DNA of 64,000 bases, taken from contig NZ_JACCBU010000001.1 of assembly GCF_013407955.1 (NCBI RefSeq), positions 4,216,001 to 4,280,000 of the forward strand. The letters are read 5' to 3'. The notes below the pieces were generated by a model. The model was not told the origin of the DNA and made no database searches. It saw nothing but the letters and a program-made list of their open reading frames with translations. Below, one piece after another: positions 9,001-15,933 of this stretch (position 1 is its first letter; the number at the start of each line of letters is the position of its first letter). The stretch comes from Microlunatus parietis (GTDB lineage Bacteria; Actinomycetota; Actinomycetes; Propionibacteriales; Propionibacteriaceae). Made by a program: the position numbers and the translations under genes.

Positions 9001-9200
9001 ACCAGGCGGTCCGGCTGCTGGCGTACGCGAAGGCCTTCACGGTCGTCCGTACCCTCCCGTCGACCGGGGCCGAGCTCGTCCTCGCAGAGATCGAGCAGGC
9101 CTGCCCCGGCGAGCTCGACCAGCTCGGCGCCCAATTGGCCGGACGGCTGCCGCGCGACCTCCGCGATCAGGTCCGAGGCTTGATCAAAGAACTCCTCTGA
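6063..9200 (+). CDS. SARP/AfsR-type transcriptional regulator with NB-ARC and TPR domains
   Basis: The protein is about 1045 residues. The order is a winged-helix DNA-binding domain (about 10-95, with LIEEVWGDDPPADPTKALQV), a BTAD helical domain (about 100-250), an NB-ARC/STAND ATPase with P-loop GPGGLGKTR near 279-287 and Walker B LLIIDNCEHV near 360, and a long helical TPR-like C-terminus. Relatives are pathway-specific or global activators of secondary metabolism in actinobacteria, switched by nucleotide binding. The ATG at 6063 is used; a GTG at 6075 would also fit. No biosynthetic gene cluster is adjacent. The neighbouring exported beta-helix protein is the nearest possible target. Confidence 0.88.
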   Translation: MLAPVQYALTVLDGVRWQGEPVSGTRPQTLLAALARADGTPVGDARLIEEVWGDDPPADPTKALQVLVSRTRAACSAELITRTQTGYRLNAGIDVDARALAGAVAQTRAALASGTTAEARRLAEQALAIPVAAPDPNLPEPIADLRAAGHRHRAALTTLLGLAQSRSGDHPAALATLTPLVERGPVDESVLAALLRSEAAVRGPAAALERFEEHRRDLAARTGTDPGPELQRVQSHLLALDRPVRAGVQFEPDQLIGRAGDTRAVVGLITTARLVSIIGPGGLGKTRLAHAVGRSAPQPIVHMVELVGITGDDEVITEVASALGVRDSVASRRALTPEQRADLRSRLAQKLAGAPTLLIIDNCEHVINGVARLVAPLVANLPELTVLTTSRAPLGLAAERTYPLPQLSRSDAVALFRRRATAARPDAVLDDDQIGVLVDRLDGLPLAVELAAARIRVMSVAEITERLADRFGLLRSRDPLAPDRHRTLEAVIDWSANLLDQEGRYALRRLAAFRDGFGLAGAAAVVGGDPVRLLEELADQSLITVEEGAAVRYRMLETVREYGLLQQRRLGQTAAVERAVRRWAVDLCRQQYGSLHGPGQYETVDRLVIEEGNLNEALRQAVADVDTDAIVAILATMGGFWWIIGDHQRIVGLVSGVERALTGYDPPDDLADATRAAIVTVLVNTVIYYGENSVDTGLALLQRLGPGTADPRIAGLTRTMLMLGDDETLQARIDRLDEVTRSGDRDLALQASQWLMHLAENEGAPQAAIAAGERGLELCRPADGPWMRAVLLNGLSELHLQLGDWRTGERYAAEAFPIMERLHATDDAAHLQGLLALTAIWAGRLNRAEEQIERLRARQIRSYLNGGDTVLATLDAELAFARGDIAAGLQEYREALPRMREFRLPDSMITEHAPWLLFTESAALCAFHRFGAPDDAEALYRVLLGKLDSYLGPDAAFTDFPIVGTVVFALGAWLSSHRPDQAVRLLAYAKAFTVVRTLPSTGAELVLAEIEQACPGELDQLGAQLAGRLPRDLRDQVRGLIKELL

Positions 9201-9252
9201 TCCGGGCGCCCGGCCCTTGACCGGGCCGATTCGTCGCCACTAGAGTCCCCCG

Positions 9253-9277
9253 TAAATCGTTTCAATGAATCGATTCA
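9253..9277. promoter_or_regulatory. tandem LacI-type operator-like palindromes
   Basis: TGAATCGATTCA at 9266-9277 is a perfect 12-base palindrome with the central CG typical of LacI-family operators. TAAATCGTTTCA at 9253-9264 matches it at 10 of 12 positions and sits exactly 13 bases upstream. Both lie 37-61 bases before the start of the beta-helix gene, where a repressor would block transcription. No LacI-family gene is present in the window. Confidence 0.5.
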
Positions 9278-9313
9278 CGATGGCCGTCTCCGGCCCGACC
9301 CAGGAGGACGAGG

Positions 9314-10615
9314 ATGTCCGAGTCGATCAGCCGCAAGCATTTTCTCGGTCTGGGCGCCGTCGGTGCCGCGATCGGAACGGTGGCCGTCGTGGCCGGTGCG
9401 GGGCCGGCGCACGCCGAGGCGAGCGGTGACTGGCAGAACGTCAAGGACTTCGGCGCCACCGGCGACGGCGTGACCGACGACGCGCCCGCGATCCAACAGG
9501 CGATCGATCAGTCCGGGAAGCTGAGCGCGATCTTCTTCCCGCCGGGCACGTACCGCTGCGACCGGACGATCACCAGTCAGGCCCGTTCGCTCTCGATCAT
9601 CGGCTCGGGCATCGGCGTGACGCGGGTGATCTTCACCGTAGCCGGCCACGGCTTCGACCTGAGCCTGGTCAGCGACGACGCCACCCGGGACTTCGACTAC
9701 CTGAACGTACGTGACCTCTCCGTCCTGACCCGCAACCCGGACGGCCGGAGTGCGATCCGCGCGGTGTGGAGCAAGCCGACCGGGCAGTACCCGCACTGCA
9801 ATATCAGGAACCTCGAACTTGATCATGACCTGTCCGGCACCACCGGGCACTGGGCTACCGGCATCGCGCTGCAGGACGGCTGGAAGTCCATGATCGACAC
9901 GATCAACTACCGCAGCAACGGTTCGGGAATCGGCATCGACCTGCAGGGCCGCTGCGTGGACAGCTTGATCAGCAACCCGCACCTGTCCAGCGCCGGCGTC
10001 GGGATCCGGATCGGGCCGCTGAACGAGGGCACGGTGATCTACAACGCCGTGGCCGTCGGCGGGAAGATCGGAGTCCAGACGCAGGTCGGCGACAACGGCC
10101 GAAAGGGGCCGTGGACCACCGTCCGGGACAGTCACTTCAACACCGCTGTGGCCGGTGTCGAGCTGCGCGGCACCGGTGACTCGTGGGTCTGCGACAACCT
10201 GATCTACAAGCTGGCCGGCAGCAGCGAGGACTGGGCCGGGGTCCGGGTGGTCGACTGCAACAACAGCAGGATCACCGGCAACCAGCTGTTCGACACATCG
10301 GGCCTGGCGGAGCGCGAGGTGCCGATCGAGGTACGCGACAGCAACCTGATCACCCTGCTGCACAACCAGGCGAACTCGTGCAAGAACGGCTTCGAGCTCC
10401 ACAACTCGGTCGCCTGCATGGTCTCCCACAACATCGGCCGGAACACCGGCGCGGCCAGCGGCGGGGTGGTCCACCTCGCCGCGACCACGCGCGGCTGCGT
10501 GGCCCACTCGAACCTCAGCCAGGTCGACTCCGGGACCGCGCCGGCGCCGGTGCAGAACCTTGGCACCAACAACCACGTCGCCGACAACCACGCCTACATC
10601 GGCGGTCTTGCCTGA
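9314..10615 (+). CDS. exported right-handed parallel beta-helix protein (pectate-lyase-3 fold)
   Basis: The 433-residue protein begins with a twin-arginine-like signal SRKHFLGLGAVGAAIGTVAVV ending at AHA near residue 36; the second Arg is Lys, so Tat use is likely but not certain. The mature start WQNVKDFGATGDGVTDDAPA is the classic opening of the Pectate_lyase_3 fold, followed by repeated short strands rich in N, G and I. Such proteins are polysaccharide lyases, glycosidases or phage-tail-like carbohydrate binders. Catalytic residues cannot be assigned. A GGAGGACGAGG ribosome binding site precedes the ATG, and the palindromes at 9253-9277 suggest sugar-dependent control. Confidence 0.8.
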   Translation: MSESISRKHFLGLGAVGAAIGTVAVVAGAGPAHAEASGDWQNVKDFGATGDGVTDDAPAIQQAIDQSGKLSAIFFPPGTYRCDRTITSQARSLSIIGSGIGVTRVIFTVAGHGFDLSLVSDDATRDFDYLNVRDLSVLTRNPDGRSAIRAVWSKPTGQYPHCNIRNLELDHDLSGTTGHWATGIALQDGWKSMIDTINYRSNGSGIGIDLQGRCVDSLISNPHLSSAGVGIRIGPLNEGTVIYNAVAVGGKIGVQTQVGDNGRKGPWTTVRDSHFNTAVAGVELRGTGDSWVCDNLIYKLAGSSEDWAGVRVVDCNNSRITGNQLFDTSGLAEREVPIEVRDSNLITLLHNQANSCKNGFELHNSVACMVSHNIGRNTGAASGGVVHLAATTRGCVAHSNLSQVDSGTAPAPVQNLGTNNHVADNHAYIGGLA

Positions 10616-10638
10616 GCCAAGCCACAACGCTCCATGGG

Positions 10639-10682
10639 CCTGTCGAAGGGCAAGGCCACCTCCGGCTTGGCCCTTCGACAGG
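10639..10682. terminator. bidirectional hairpin built from the CCTGTCGAAGGG repeat
   Basis: CCTGTCGAAGGG at 10639-10650 is inverted as CCCTTCGACAGG at 10671-10682. The pair sits between the convergent 3' ends of the beta-helix gene and the MarR gene, so it could terminate both. Partial copies occur at 31869 and 63756. This repeat type is very common in high-GC genomes. Confidence 0.65.
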
Positions 10683-10694
10683 TTCAGGGTGCGG

Positions 10695-11153
10695 TCAGTC
10701 GACCGTGGGTAGCCGCCGGAGCAGCTTGCCGAGGACTCGGCGGAGGTCGGCGACGTCGGTGTCGGTGAGCCTGTCGTCGAAGAGTTCCTGTCGGGCCTGG
10801 TGGATCGGCTTCAGGCCGGTCCGGGTGGCTCGGGCGCCGGCCGGGGTGAGGACCGCGTAGACGATCCGCCGGTTGTCCGGGTCGGTCTCGCGCCGGACCC
10901 AGCCCTCCCGCTCCAGCCGGGCCACCAGCCGGGTAGCGCCGCTCGGCGTGATCATGGCCCGCTCGGCGAGATCGGACATGGTCAGCCGGCGGTCGACGTC
11001 GTTGGCCAGCTGCCACAGCACGTCGTGCTCGGTCGCCGACATGCCCGCGTGTTCGGCGACCCGACGGCTCAGGGCCGACCGCAGTCGCGACGTCGCCTGC
11101 TGCAGTTCGAGCCAGGCCAGCTCCCGGTCCGGCTGCTCTCTCATGATCCGCAT
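10695..11153 (-). CDS. MarR-family transcriptional regulator
   Basis: The 152-residue protein is a typical winged-helix MarR regulator. LTMSDLAERAMITPSGATRL near residues 77-97 forms the recognition helix-turn-helix, and the wing follows with RRETDPDNRRIVYAVLT. It is divergent from the NmrA-like reductase gene, with paired operator-like repeats in the gap. This suggests that it represses the reductase, and perhaps itself, until a phenolic or quinone-like ligand appears. The start could be 11153 or the ATG at 11144; no strong ribosome binding site separates the choices. Its 3' end faces the hairpin at 10639-10682. Confidence 0.85.
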   Translation of the reverse strand: MRIMREQPDRELAWLELQQATSRLRSALSRRVAEHAGMSATEHDVLWQLANDVDRRLTMSDLAERAMITPSGATRLVARLEREGWVRRETDPDNRRIVYAVLTPAGARATRTGLKPIHQARQELFDDRLTDTDVADLRRVLGKLLRRLPTVD

Positions 11154-11187
11154 CGTAGACCGGGAATAACTCTTGATCAGTCAATGT

Positions 11188-11214
11188 TTGCCTAGACAAG
11201 TATTGCCGAGACAA
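11188..11214. promoter_or_regulatory. paired MarR-type operator-like repeats
   Basis: TTGCCTAGACAA (11188-11199) and TTGCCGAGACAA (11203-11214) differ at one base and are spaced 15 bases. Each is an imperfect palindrome of the TTGNCTAGNCAA form. They fill the gap between the divergent MarR and NmrA-like genes, directly before the latter's AAGGAA ribosome binding site. This is the likely MarR binding site. Confidence 0.6.
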
Positions 11215-11227
11215 GGAAAAGATGATC

Positions 11228-12100
11228 ATGAGCGAGCCTCGTACGGTGCTGGTCACCGGCGCCACCGGAAACCAGGGCGGCGCCGTCGCCCGGGAACTGC
11301 TGCGCCGCGGGCATTCCGTCCGGGCCCTGACCCGGCGCCCGGATTCGGCCGCCGCGACGGCGCTGGCCGGCCTCGGTGCCGAGCTCCGGCAGGGCGACTT
11401 CGAGGACCCGGCCTCGCTGGCCACCGCGGCTCGCGGTGCCGACGCCGCCTATCTCATGGGTACGCCGTTCGAGGTCGATCCGGCGACCGAGACGCGGCAG
11501 TCGATCGCCGCCGCCGACGCGATCGGCTCGGTCGGCGTGCCGCACCTGGTCTACGCCTCGGTCGCCAGCGCCCTGGACGGCACCGGCATCCCGCACTTCG
11601 AGAGCAAGGCGGAGGTGGAGCGGCACCTCACCGCCGGGCGAATCCCGCACACGGTGGTCGCGCCGGCCGCGTTCCTCGGCGACCTCACGTCGCCCTGGTA
11701 TCAGGAGAGTCTCCGAGCGGGGACGTACGCCTTCGCGCTGCCGGCCGACGTCTCGCTGCAGCAGATCGTGCTGGCCGACCTGGCCGCCTTCGCGGCGCTG
11801 GTGATCGAGGACCCGGACCGGTTCGCCGGCGACCGGATCGAGCTCGCCTCGATCGAGGCCACCGGAAGCCAGGTCGCCGAGCGGCTCTCGGCCGGACTGG
11901 GCCGGCCGATCAGGTACCAGGAGATCCCGGAGGCGGCCATCGCTGATCAGCTGGGTGACGACGGGTTGCGGATGATCAGGTTCTTCCGCAACGGCGGTTA
12001 CACCGTCGACCTCGCGGCACTCCGCCGGAACTACCCGGAGGTCGGCTGGCACGACCTGGACGCCTGGATCACCAGCCACGACCTGAGCCTGGTCGGCTGA
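11228..12100 (+). CDS. NmrA-like NAD(P)-binding reductase
   Basis: The 290-residue protein has an atypical SDR fold. It begins with VLVTGATGNQGGAVARELLR (residues about 8-27), the glycine-rich NAD(P)-binding loop of the NmrA/QOR2 group. RPDSAAATALAGLG follows, and the substrate part includes RIPHTVVAPAAFLGD. Relatives are quinone reductases or redox-sensing proteins. The internal ATG at 11228 is preferred to the ATG at 11222 because AAGGAA lies about 10 bases before it. The MarR gene is divergent and likely controls it. Function as a quinone or azo-type reductase is inference. Confidence 0.8.
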   Translation: MSEPRTVLVTGATGNQGGAVARELLRRGHSVRALTRRPDSAAATALAGLGAELRQGDFEDPASLATAARGADAAYLMGTPFEVDPATETRQSIAAADAIGSVGVPHLVYASVASALDGTGIPHFESKAEVERHLTAGRIPHTVVAPAAFLGDLTSPWYQESLRAGTYAFALPADVSLQQIVLADLAAFAALVIEDPDRFAGDRIELASIEATGSQVAERLSAGLGRPIRYQEIPEAAIADQLGDDGLRMIRFFRNGGYTVDLAALRRNYPEVGWHDLDAWITSHDLSLVG

Positions 12101-12113
12101 CCACGGACCATGA

Positions 12114-12929
12114 TCAGAGCTTCCGCTTGTAGGACCAGACCGACAGCGGGGCGAAGATCGCGATCACCACGGCGAAGCCGATCACGGCGACCAGCACCTC
12201 GATCGTCACCGCACCGGAGTTCGCAAGATCACGAGCCGCCGACACGATGTGCGAGACCGGGTTCAGGTTGACGAACCACTGCAGCCAGCCCGGCAGCGTC
12301 TCCACCGGTACGAACGCGTTGGACAGGAACGTCAGTGGGAACATGATCATCATCGAGATACCCTGCACCGCCTGGGCGGACCGGGCTACGGTGCCGACGA
12401 ACGTGAACGCCCAGGCCAGCGACCAGCTGCCGATGATCACCAGCAGGATGGCGCCGGCGACCCCGGCGACGCCGCCGCCGGGCCGGTAACCCATCGCGAT
12501 GCCGACGGCGAAGGTGAGGGTGGAGGCGATCGCGTAGCGGACCAGGTCGGCCACCATCGGCCCGGCCAGCGGCGCGATCCGGGCGATCGGCAGCGACTTG
12601 AACCGGTCGAACACGCCCTTCTCCATGTCCTCGCGGAGCTGGACGCCGGTCGCCATGCAGGCGGTCAGCGCCGTCTGGGCCAGGATGCCGGGGATCAGCA
12701 GCGGCAGGTAGGACTGCACGTCGCCCGAGATCGCGCCGCCGAAGATGAACGCGAACATCGCCGTGAACAGCAGTGGCTGGATGGTCACGTCGAAGAACTG
12801 CTCCGGGTTGCGGCGCATCCGCTTCAACGCGCGCCAGGCCATCGTCAGCGTCTGGCTGACCGTGTCGGCCGGGTCGAGGTGGGCCCGGGGCGGCGTGATC
12901 GTGGCCGCGGGAAGATCGAGGGTGGTCAT
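12114..12929 (-). CDS. ABC-2 type exporter permease (DrrB-like)
   Basis: This 271-residue membrane protein has six predicted membrane segments. Its N-terminal part ends in RMRRNPEQFFDVTIQPLLFTAMFAFIFGG, typical of daunorubicin-resistance-type (DrrB) permeases, although that string is only described here in part. The conserved MMIMFPLTFLSNAFVPVETLP region lies near residues 193-213. It forms the membrane channel for the ATPase encoded just upstream. The start codon overlaps the ATPase stop (ATGA at 12929-12926), so the pair is co-translated. The substrate is probably a hydrophobic drug or lipid; this is inferred from the family. Confidence 0.87.
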   Translation of the reverse strand: MTTLDLPAATITPPRAHLDPADTVSQTLTMAWRALKRMRRNPEQFFDVTIQPLLFTAMFAFIFGGAISGDVQSYLPLLIPGILAQTALTACMATGVQLREDMEKGVFDRFKSLPIARIAPLAGPMVADLVRYAIASTLTFAVGIAMGYRPGGGVAGVAGAILLVIIGSWSLAWAFTFVGTVARSAQAVQGISMMIMFPLTFLSNAFVPVETLPGWLQWFVNLNPVSHIVSAARDLANSGAVTIEVLVAVIGFAVVIAIFAPLSVWSYKRKL

Positions 12930-13924
12930 CGTGCCAACTCCAGAAGTTCGTCGGTGTCGTCGGGCTCGGCGGTCGTCGCCTCGTGCCCGGTGATGGCGAG
13001 GAAGACCTCGTCCAAGGTGGGTTTCCGTACGGAGACCGAGGCGATCGAGACGCCCGCGTCGCGGAGGGCGATCAAGATCGCCGCGGCCCGGTCGGCATCG
13101 GCCAGGGCCACGTTGAGCGCGCCGACCTCCGGAGTGAGGACCGGCTCGGCGCCGGTGGTCCGGGTGATCACCGGAACGGCCGTGCCGAGAGCGGCCGGGT
13201 CGGTCAGCCGCAGCTGCAGGGTCGAGTTGCCGACCGAGGACTTGAGTTCGTCCGGCGTGCCCTGGGCGACCTTCACGCCGCGGTCGATCACCGCGATCCG
13301 GTCGGCCAGCTGGTCGGCCTCGTCCAGGTACTGTGTGGTCAGCAGCAGCGTGCAGCCGCTCGCCACCAGTTCCCGGATGGTGTCCCACATCTGGCCGCGG
13401 GTGCGCGGGTCGAGGCCGGTGGTCGGCTCGTCGAGGAAGATCAACGGCGGCCGGGTGATCAGGCTGGCGGCCAGGTCCAGCCGGCGCCGCATGCCGCCGG
13501 AGAACTGGTCCAGCGGGCGGTTCGCGGCCTCGGTCAGGCCGAACTGTTCGAGCAGCCGGTCGGCGATCTTGCGGGCTTCGGCGGAGGAGATCCGCTGCAG
13601 CCGGGCGAACATCCAGAGGTTCTCCCGGCCGGTCAGTTTCTCGTCCACGGAGGCGTACTGGCCGGTGACGCCGAGCAGCTGGCGTACCTGATGGGATTGC
13701 CGGCGGACGTCGTACCCGAAGATCTCGGCCTGGCCGGCGTCGATCGTGAGCAGCGTGGCGAGCATCCGCAGCACGGTGGTCTTGCCGGCGCCGTTCGGTC
13801 CGAGGACGCCGAAGATCTCCCCGGGGTGGACCGCCAGGTCGATCCCGTCCACGGCGCGATGGCTGCCGAAGGCCTTGACCAGACCCTCGGCGTTCACGGC
13901 GAGTGACGGAGCAGAAGTGTTCAT
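12926..13924 (-). CDS. ABC exporter ATPase (DrrA-like)
   Basis: The 332-residue protein has the ABC ATPase motifs in order: Walker A GPNGAGKTT near residues 42-50, signature FSGGMRRRLDLAAS near 141-154, Walker B LIFLDEPTTGLD near 161-172 and a switch His-equivalent position in LLLTTQYLDEAD. The Q in TTQYLDEADQLADRIAVID is typical of the DrrA subfamily. The C-terminal extension with KPTLDEVFLAITG also matches DrrA. It powers the permease encoded next. The ATG at 13924 is preferred over an upstream in-frame start at 13954 because the family alignment begins here. Confidence 0.88.
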   Translation of the reverse strand: MNTSAPSLAVNAEGLVKAFGSHRAVDGIDLAVHPGEIFGVLGPNGAGKTTVLRMLATLLTIDAGQAEIFGYDVRRQSHQVRQLLGVTGQYASVDEKLTGRENLWMFARLQRISSAEARKIADRLLEQFGLTEAANRPLDQFSGGMRRRLDLAASLITRPPLIFLDEPTTGLDPRTRGQMWDTIRELVASGCTLLLTTQYLDEADQLADRIAVIDRGVKVAQGTPDELKSSVGNSTLQLRLTDPAALGTAVPVITRTTGAEPVLTPEVGALNVALADADRAAAILIALRDAGVSIASVSVRKPTLDEVFLAITGHEATTAEPDDTDELLELAR

Positions 13925-14025
13925 GGCCCCGATGCTCGGCCGGTCCGGTTTCACGGCGGCATCAGCGCGGTATCACGGCACCGTCACCGGGATTCGCTCC
14001 CCGCGGCTGAAATACAGTGGTGGGC

Positions 14026-14658
14026 ATGACGCAGACCGGGGGACCGTACGGAGGGTACGGCGGCTCCCTGCAGCAGTACGGCCAGTCCCCGTCGGATCCG
14101 CAGGCCCCGCCGGCCCGGATCGACCCCTATGTCGGACCACCGCTGCCGCCGCCCATGCCCGCCGGCCAGCCGCCGCTGACGGCCGGCCCGATGACCTACC
14201 CGACCGGTCCGGTGCCGGGCCCGTTGCCGGTGCAGCGGCCGGCCGTGATCGCGATGGCGGCGACGATGGCCGTCACCGCATCGCTGCAATGGATCTGCTG
14301 CCTCACCTTCGCCTGGCTGATGGCCGCCGTCGGTGCGCAGAGCCTCGGCACCGACGGGCTGGACGGCGGCGTCTACCACGCCCTGCAGCGGTTCAGTTAC
14401 GGGTTGATCGACGGCCTCGCCTGGCCGCTCTATCTGTTCCCGACCGCGTCGTTCATCACCGGCTTCATCGTGCTGGTCCGCCGCTCCTGGGCCCGGATCG
14501 TGCACACCGCGGTCGGCGTCGCCGCGCTCGGCTGGTCCGCCTGGTGGCTCTACCCGGTGTCGCTGCTCTGGTGGATCGCCCCGGCCGTCTACATCGGCGT
14601 CGCCTGCCTGATCCTGTGGCTCCCCGGCGTCGGTCGCTGGTACCGCTCGGCTCCCTGA
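14026..14658 (+). CDS. proline/glycine-rich N-terminus membrane protein, unknown function
   Basis: The protein has 210 residues. The first 65 are low-complexity, rich in Pro, Gly and Gln (for example PPLPPPMPAGQPPL) and probably cytosolic and disordered. Four hydrophobic segments follow, at about residues 70-95, 125-150, 153-175 and 185-205, with many Trp residues. This layout is common for actinobacterial DUF-type membrane proteins. I recognise no catalytic motif. It is divergent from the DrrA-like ATPase gene, with about 100 bases between starts, and converges with the small regulator gene at 14665. Confidence 0.65.
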   Translation: MTQTGGPYGGYGGSLQQYGQSPSDPQAPPARIDPYVGPPLPPPMPAGQPPLTAGPMTYPTGPVPGPLPVQRPAVIAMAATMAVTASLQWICCLTFAWLMAAVGAQSLGTDGLDGGVYHALQRFSYGLIDGLAWPLYLFPTASFITGFIVLVRRSWARIVHTAVGVAALGWSAWWLYPVSLLWWIAPAVYIGVACLILWLPGVGRWYRSAP

Positions 14659-14664
14659 TCGGAG

Positions 14665-15171
14665 TCACGCGGCCAGTTTGGCCAGGGCCGCCCAGGCATC
14701 ACCTGCCAGTGAACGGGCGCGCAGCAGGTGGTCGGCCGCAGCGAGCAGCAGCTCGTCCTCGGCGGCAGGAAGTCCATCGACCTCGAACTCGTGCTCGGCC
14801 AGCCAGATCCGGACCGCCGTCCAGCTGTAGAGGTTGAATCCGCCGGAGTTGACCGGCTCCGGGAATCCGCCCGGTCCGCGTTTCCCTGCCTTCCACAAGC
14901 GAACCGATTCGTAGGTGCGTCCGAGTCGCCCGGCGATGGTCTCGATGGTCACCAGATCCTCGTAGTCGAGACCCACCACCTCGAATCCGGCCCTGCGGCT
15001 GTCGATGATCACCGTGCGGATCGCGTCCAGAAGCCGGTCCGCCTCCCGGTGGACCCGAAGTTGCCGTCCTTCCGGAGTGGTGTCGTCCAGCCCGGCCTCG
15101 AACAGTCGATCATGGTCGGCATCGGTCTCGACCGGTCGGTCCAGCACCGCCGTGAACTCGTAGGTCGTCAT
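14665..15171 (-). CDS. helix-turn-helix protein, likely antitoxin of a HicA-like pair
   Basis: The 168-residue protein begins MTTYEFTAVLDRPVETDADH, resembling the short beta-rich start of actinobacterial antitoxin-like proteins. A DNA-binding part follows with LVTIETIAGRLGRTYESVRL near residues 73-92 and an arm with GFNLYSWTAVRIWL near 111-124, where MerR/excisionase-type proteins read DNA. Its ATG overlaps the stop of the upstream 83-residue toxin-like gene (ATGA), the usual layout of toxin-antitoxin pairs. A 30-base inverted repeat lies before the pair. The assignment as antitoxin is from context. Confidence 0.65.
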   Translation of the reverse strand: MTTYEFTAVLDRPVETDADHDRLFEAGLDDTTPEGRQLRVHREADRLLDAIRTVIIDSRRAGFEVVGLDYEDLVTIETIAGRLGRTYESVRLWKAGKRGPGGFPEPVNSGGFNLYSWTAVRIWLAEHEFEVDGLPAAEDELLLAAADHLLRARSLAGDAWAALAKLAA

Positions 15172-15419
15172 GTCGATCTCCCCTCCTTGACCCGATCGTC
15201 CCGCTTCTCCAGGTGTTCGTGCCGCAGTGCGAACCTCGCAAGGTCCTTGGCGTGGTTGCCTGCGCTTCTGGGCGTCGACCAGATGCTGACTCGCTCTCCA
15301 CACCGGATGCATTCGACATAACCCCACCGATGCCCGGCATCAGTCTGCACTGCGATCAGGTGGTCAGGAAGCCAACGGATGACCTCTGCGATCTCCTTCT
15401 TCGGATGGCGCCCCACCAT
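15168..15419 (-). CDS. small HicA-like toxin candidate
   Basis: The 83-residue basic protein reads MVGRHPKKEIAEVIRWLPD and later GHRWGYVECIRCGERVSIW. The HPKKEI start, the central conserved His followed by Trp-Gly and a C-terminal His-rich helix recall HicA-type mRNA interferases, which have a single catalytic His. Two Cys in CIRC could bind metal. The ATG at 15419 is chosen because it sits just after the inverted repeat operator; an upstream TTG at 15434 would place the start inside it. It is coupled by ATGA to the regulator-like partner. Confidence 0.6.
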   Translation of the reverse strand: MVGRHPKKEIAEVIRWLPDHLIAVQTDAGHRWGYVECIRCGERVSIWSTPRSAGNHAKDLARFALRHEHLEKRDDRVKEGRST

Positions 15420-15420
15420 G

Positions 15421-15455
15421 TTGTGAGGATACAACGCGATGTTGTATCTTCACAA
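15421..15455. promoter_or_regulatory. 35-base inverted repeat operator of the toxin-antitoxin pair
   Basis: TTGTGAGGATACAAC (15421-15435) and GTTGTATCTTCACAA (15441-15455) are reverse complements at 14 of 15 positions with a 5-base spacer. The repeat directly precedes the ATG of the HicA-like gene on the minus strand. Autoregulation by the partner DNA-binding protein is the simple reading. Confidence 0.65.
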
Positions 15456-15516
15456 CATTCGTTCGGTGGCTGTCGCGGCCCTGGTGTCACTCGGCCCCGG
15501 AAGCGGCGCTGTCCGG

Positions 15517-15933
15517 TTACCGGAGGCCTTCGATTCTGACCTCGGTGTCGGCGAGGAGATGGCGCAGATCGCTCACATCCCCGGTGAGTACGGCGACCGG
15601 AGGCGGCAGGACCAAGGCCGTGGCGGCGACGATCGCGTCCACCGCCAGGTCCCGCGGCTTCCGTCGGGTGCTCGCCGCGCCGGCGCGCAGTCGACCGGCG
15701 GTGTAGCCGATCTCCTCGCTGACCGGCACGATCCGGAGGGCCTTGCTGATGCGGCGGACGTCCGCATCGCGTGCCGTCCCGTCGGTGACCTCGGCCAGGG
15801 TCACGGCGGAGGCGTGCAGGATCGAGTCACTCCGGCGCGCGGCCGTCGCCCAGGCCTGCATGGTCCTGGTGCCGGCGGCCAGGGCGGACAGGGCCTCGGC
15901 GTCGAGCAGGATCGAATGCGGGCGGATGATCAC
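15517..15933 (-). CDS. vapC: PIN-domain ribonuclease toxin (VapC-like)
   Basis: The 138-residue protein has the PIN-domain acidic residues: D11 in ILLDAEALSAL, an E in VTLAEVTDG near residue 48, and DLAVDAIVAATAL near 95-107 with a further pair of acidic residues, ending in VLTGDVSDL. Such toxins cut RNA in a Mg2+-dependent way. The GTG at 15933 overlaps the stop of the ribbon-helix-helix antitoxin gene by four bases (GTGA). Upstream-start variants in the same frame run through the antitoxin gene and are not used. RNA target unknown. Confidence 0.8.
   Translation of the reverse strand: MIIRPHSILLDAEALSALAAGTRTMQAWATAARRSDSILHASAVTLAEVTDGTARDADVRRISKALRIVPVSEEIGYTAGRLRAGAASTRRKPRDLAVDAIVAATALVLPPPVAVLTGDVSDLRHLLADTEVRIEGLR

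Noticed and set aside
7230-9134. 634-codon minus-strand open frame opposite the AfsR-like gene
   Set aside because: Composition is shadow-like and no family motif is present, while the plus strand has a full SARP/NB-ARC protein.
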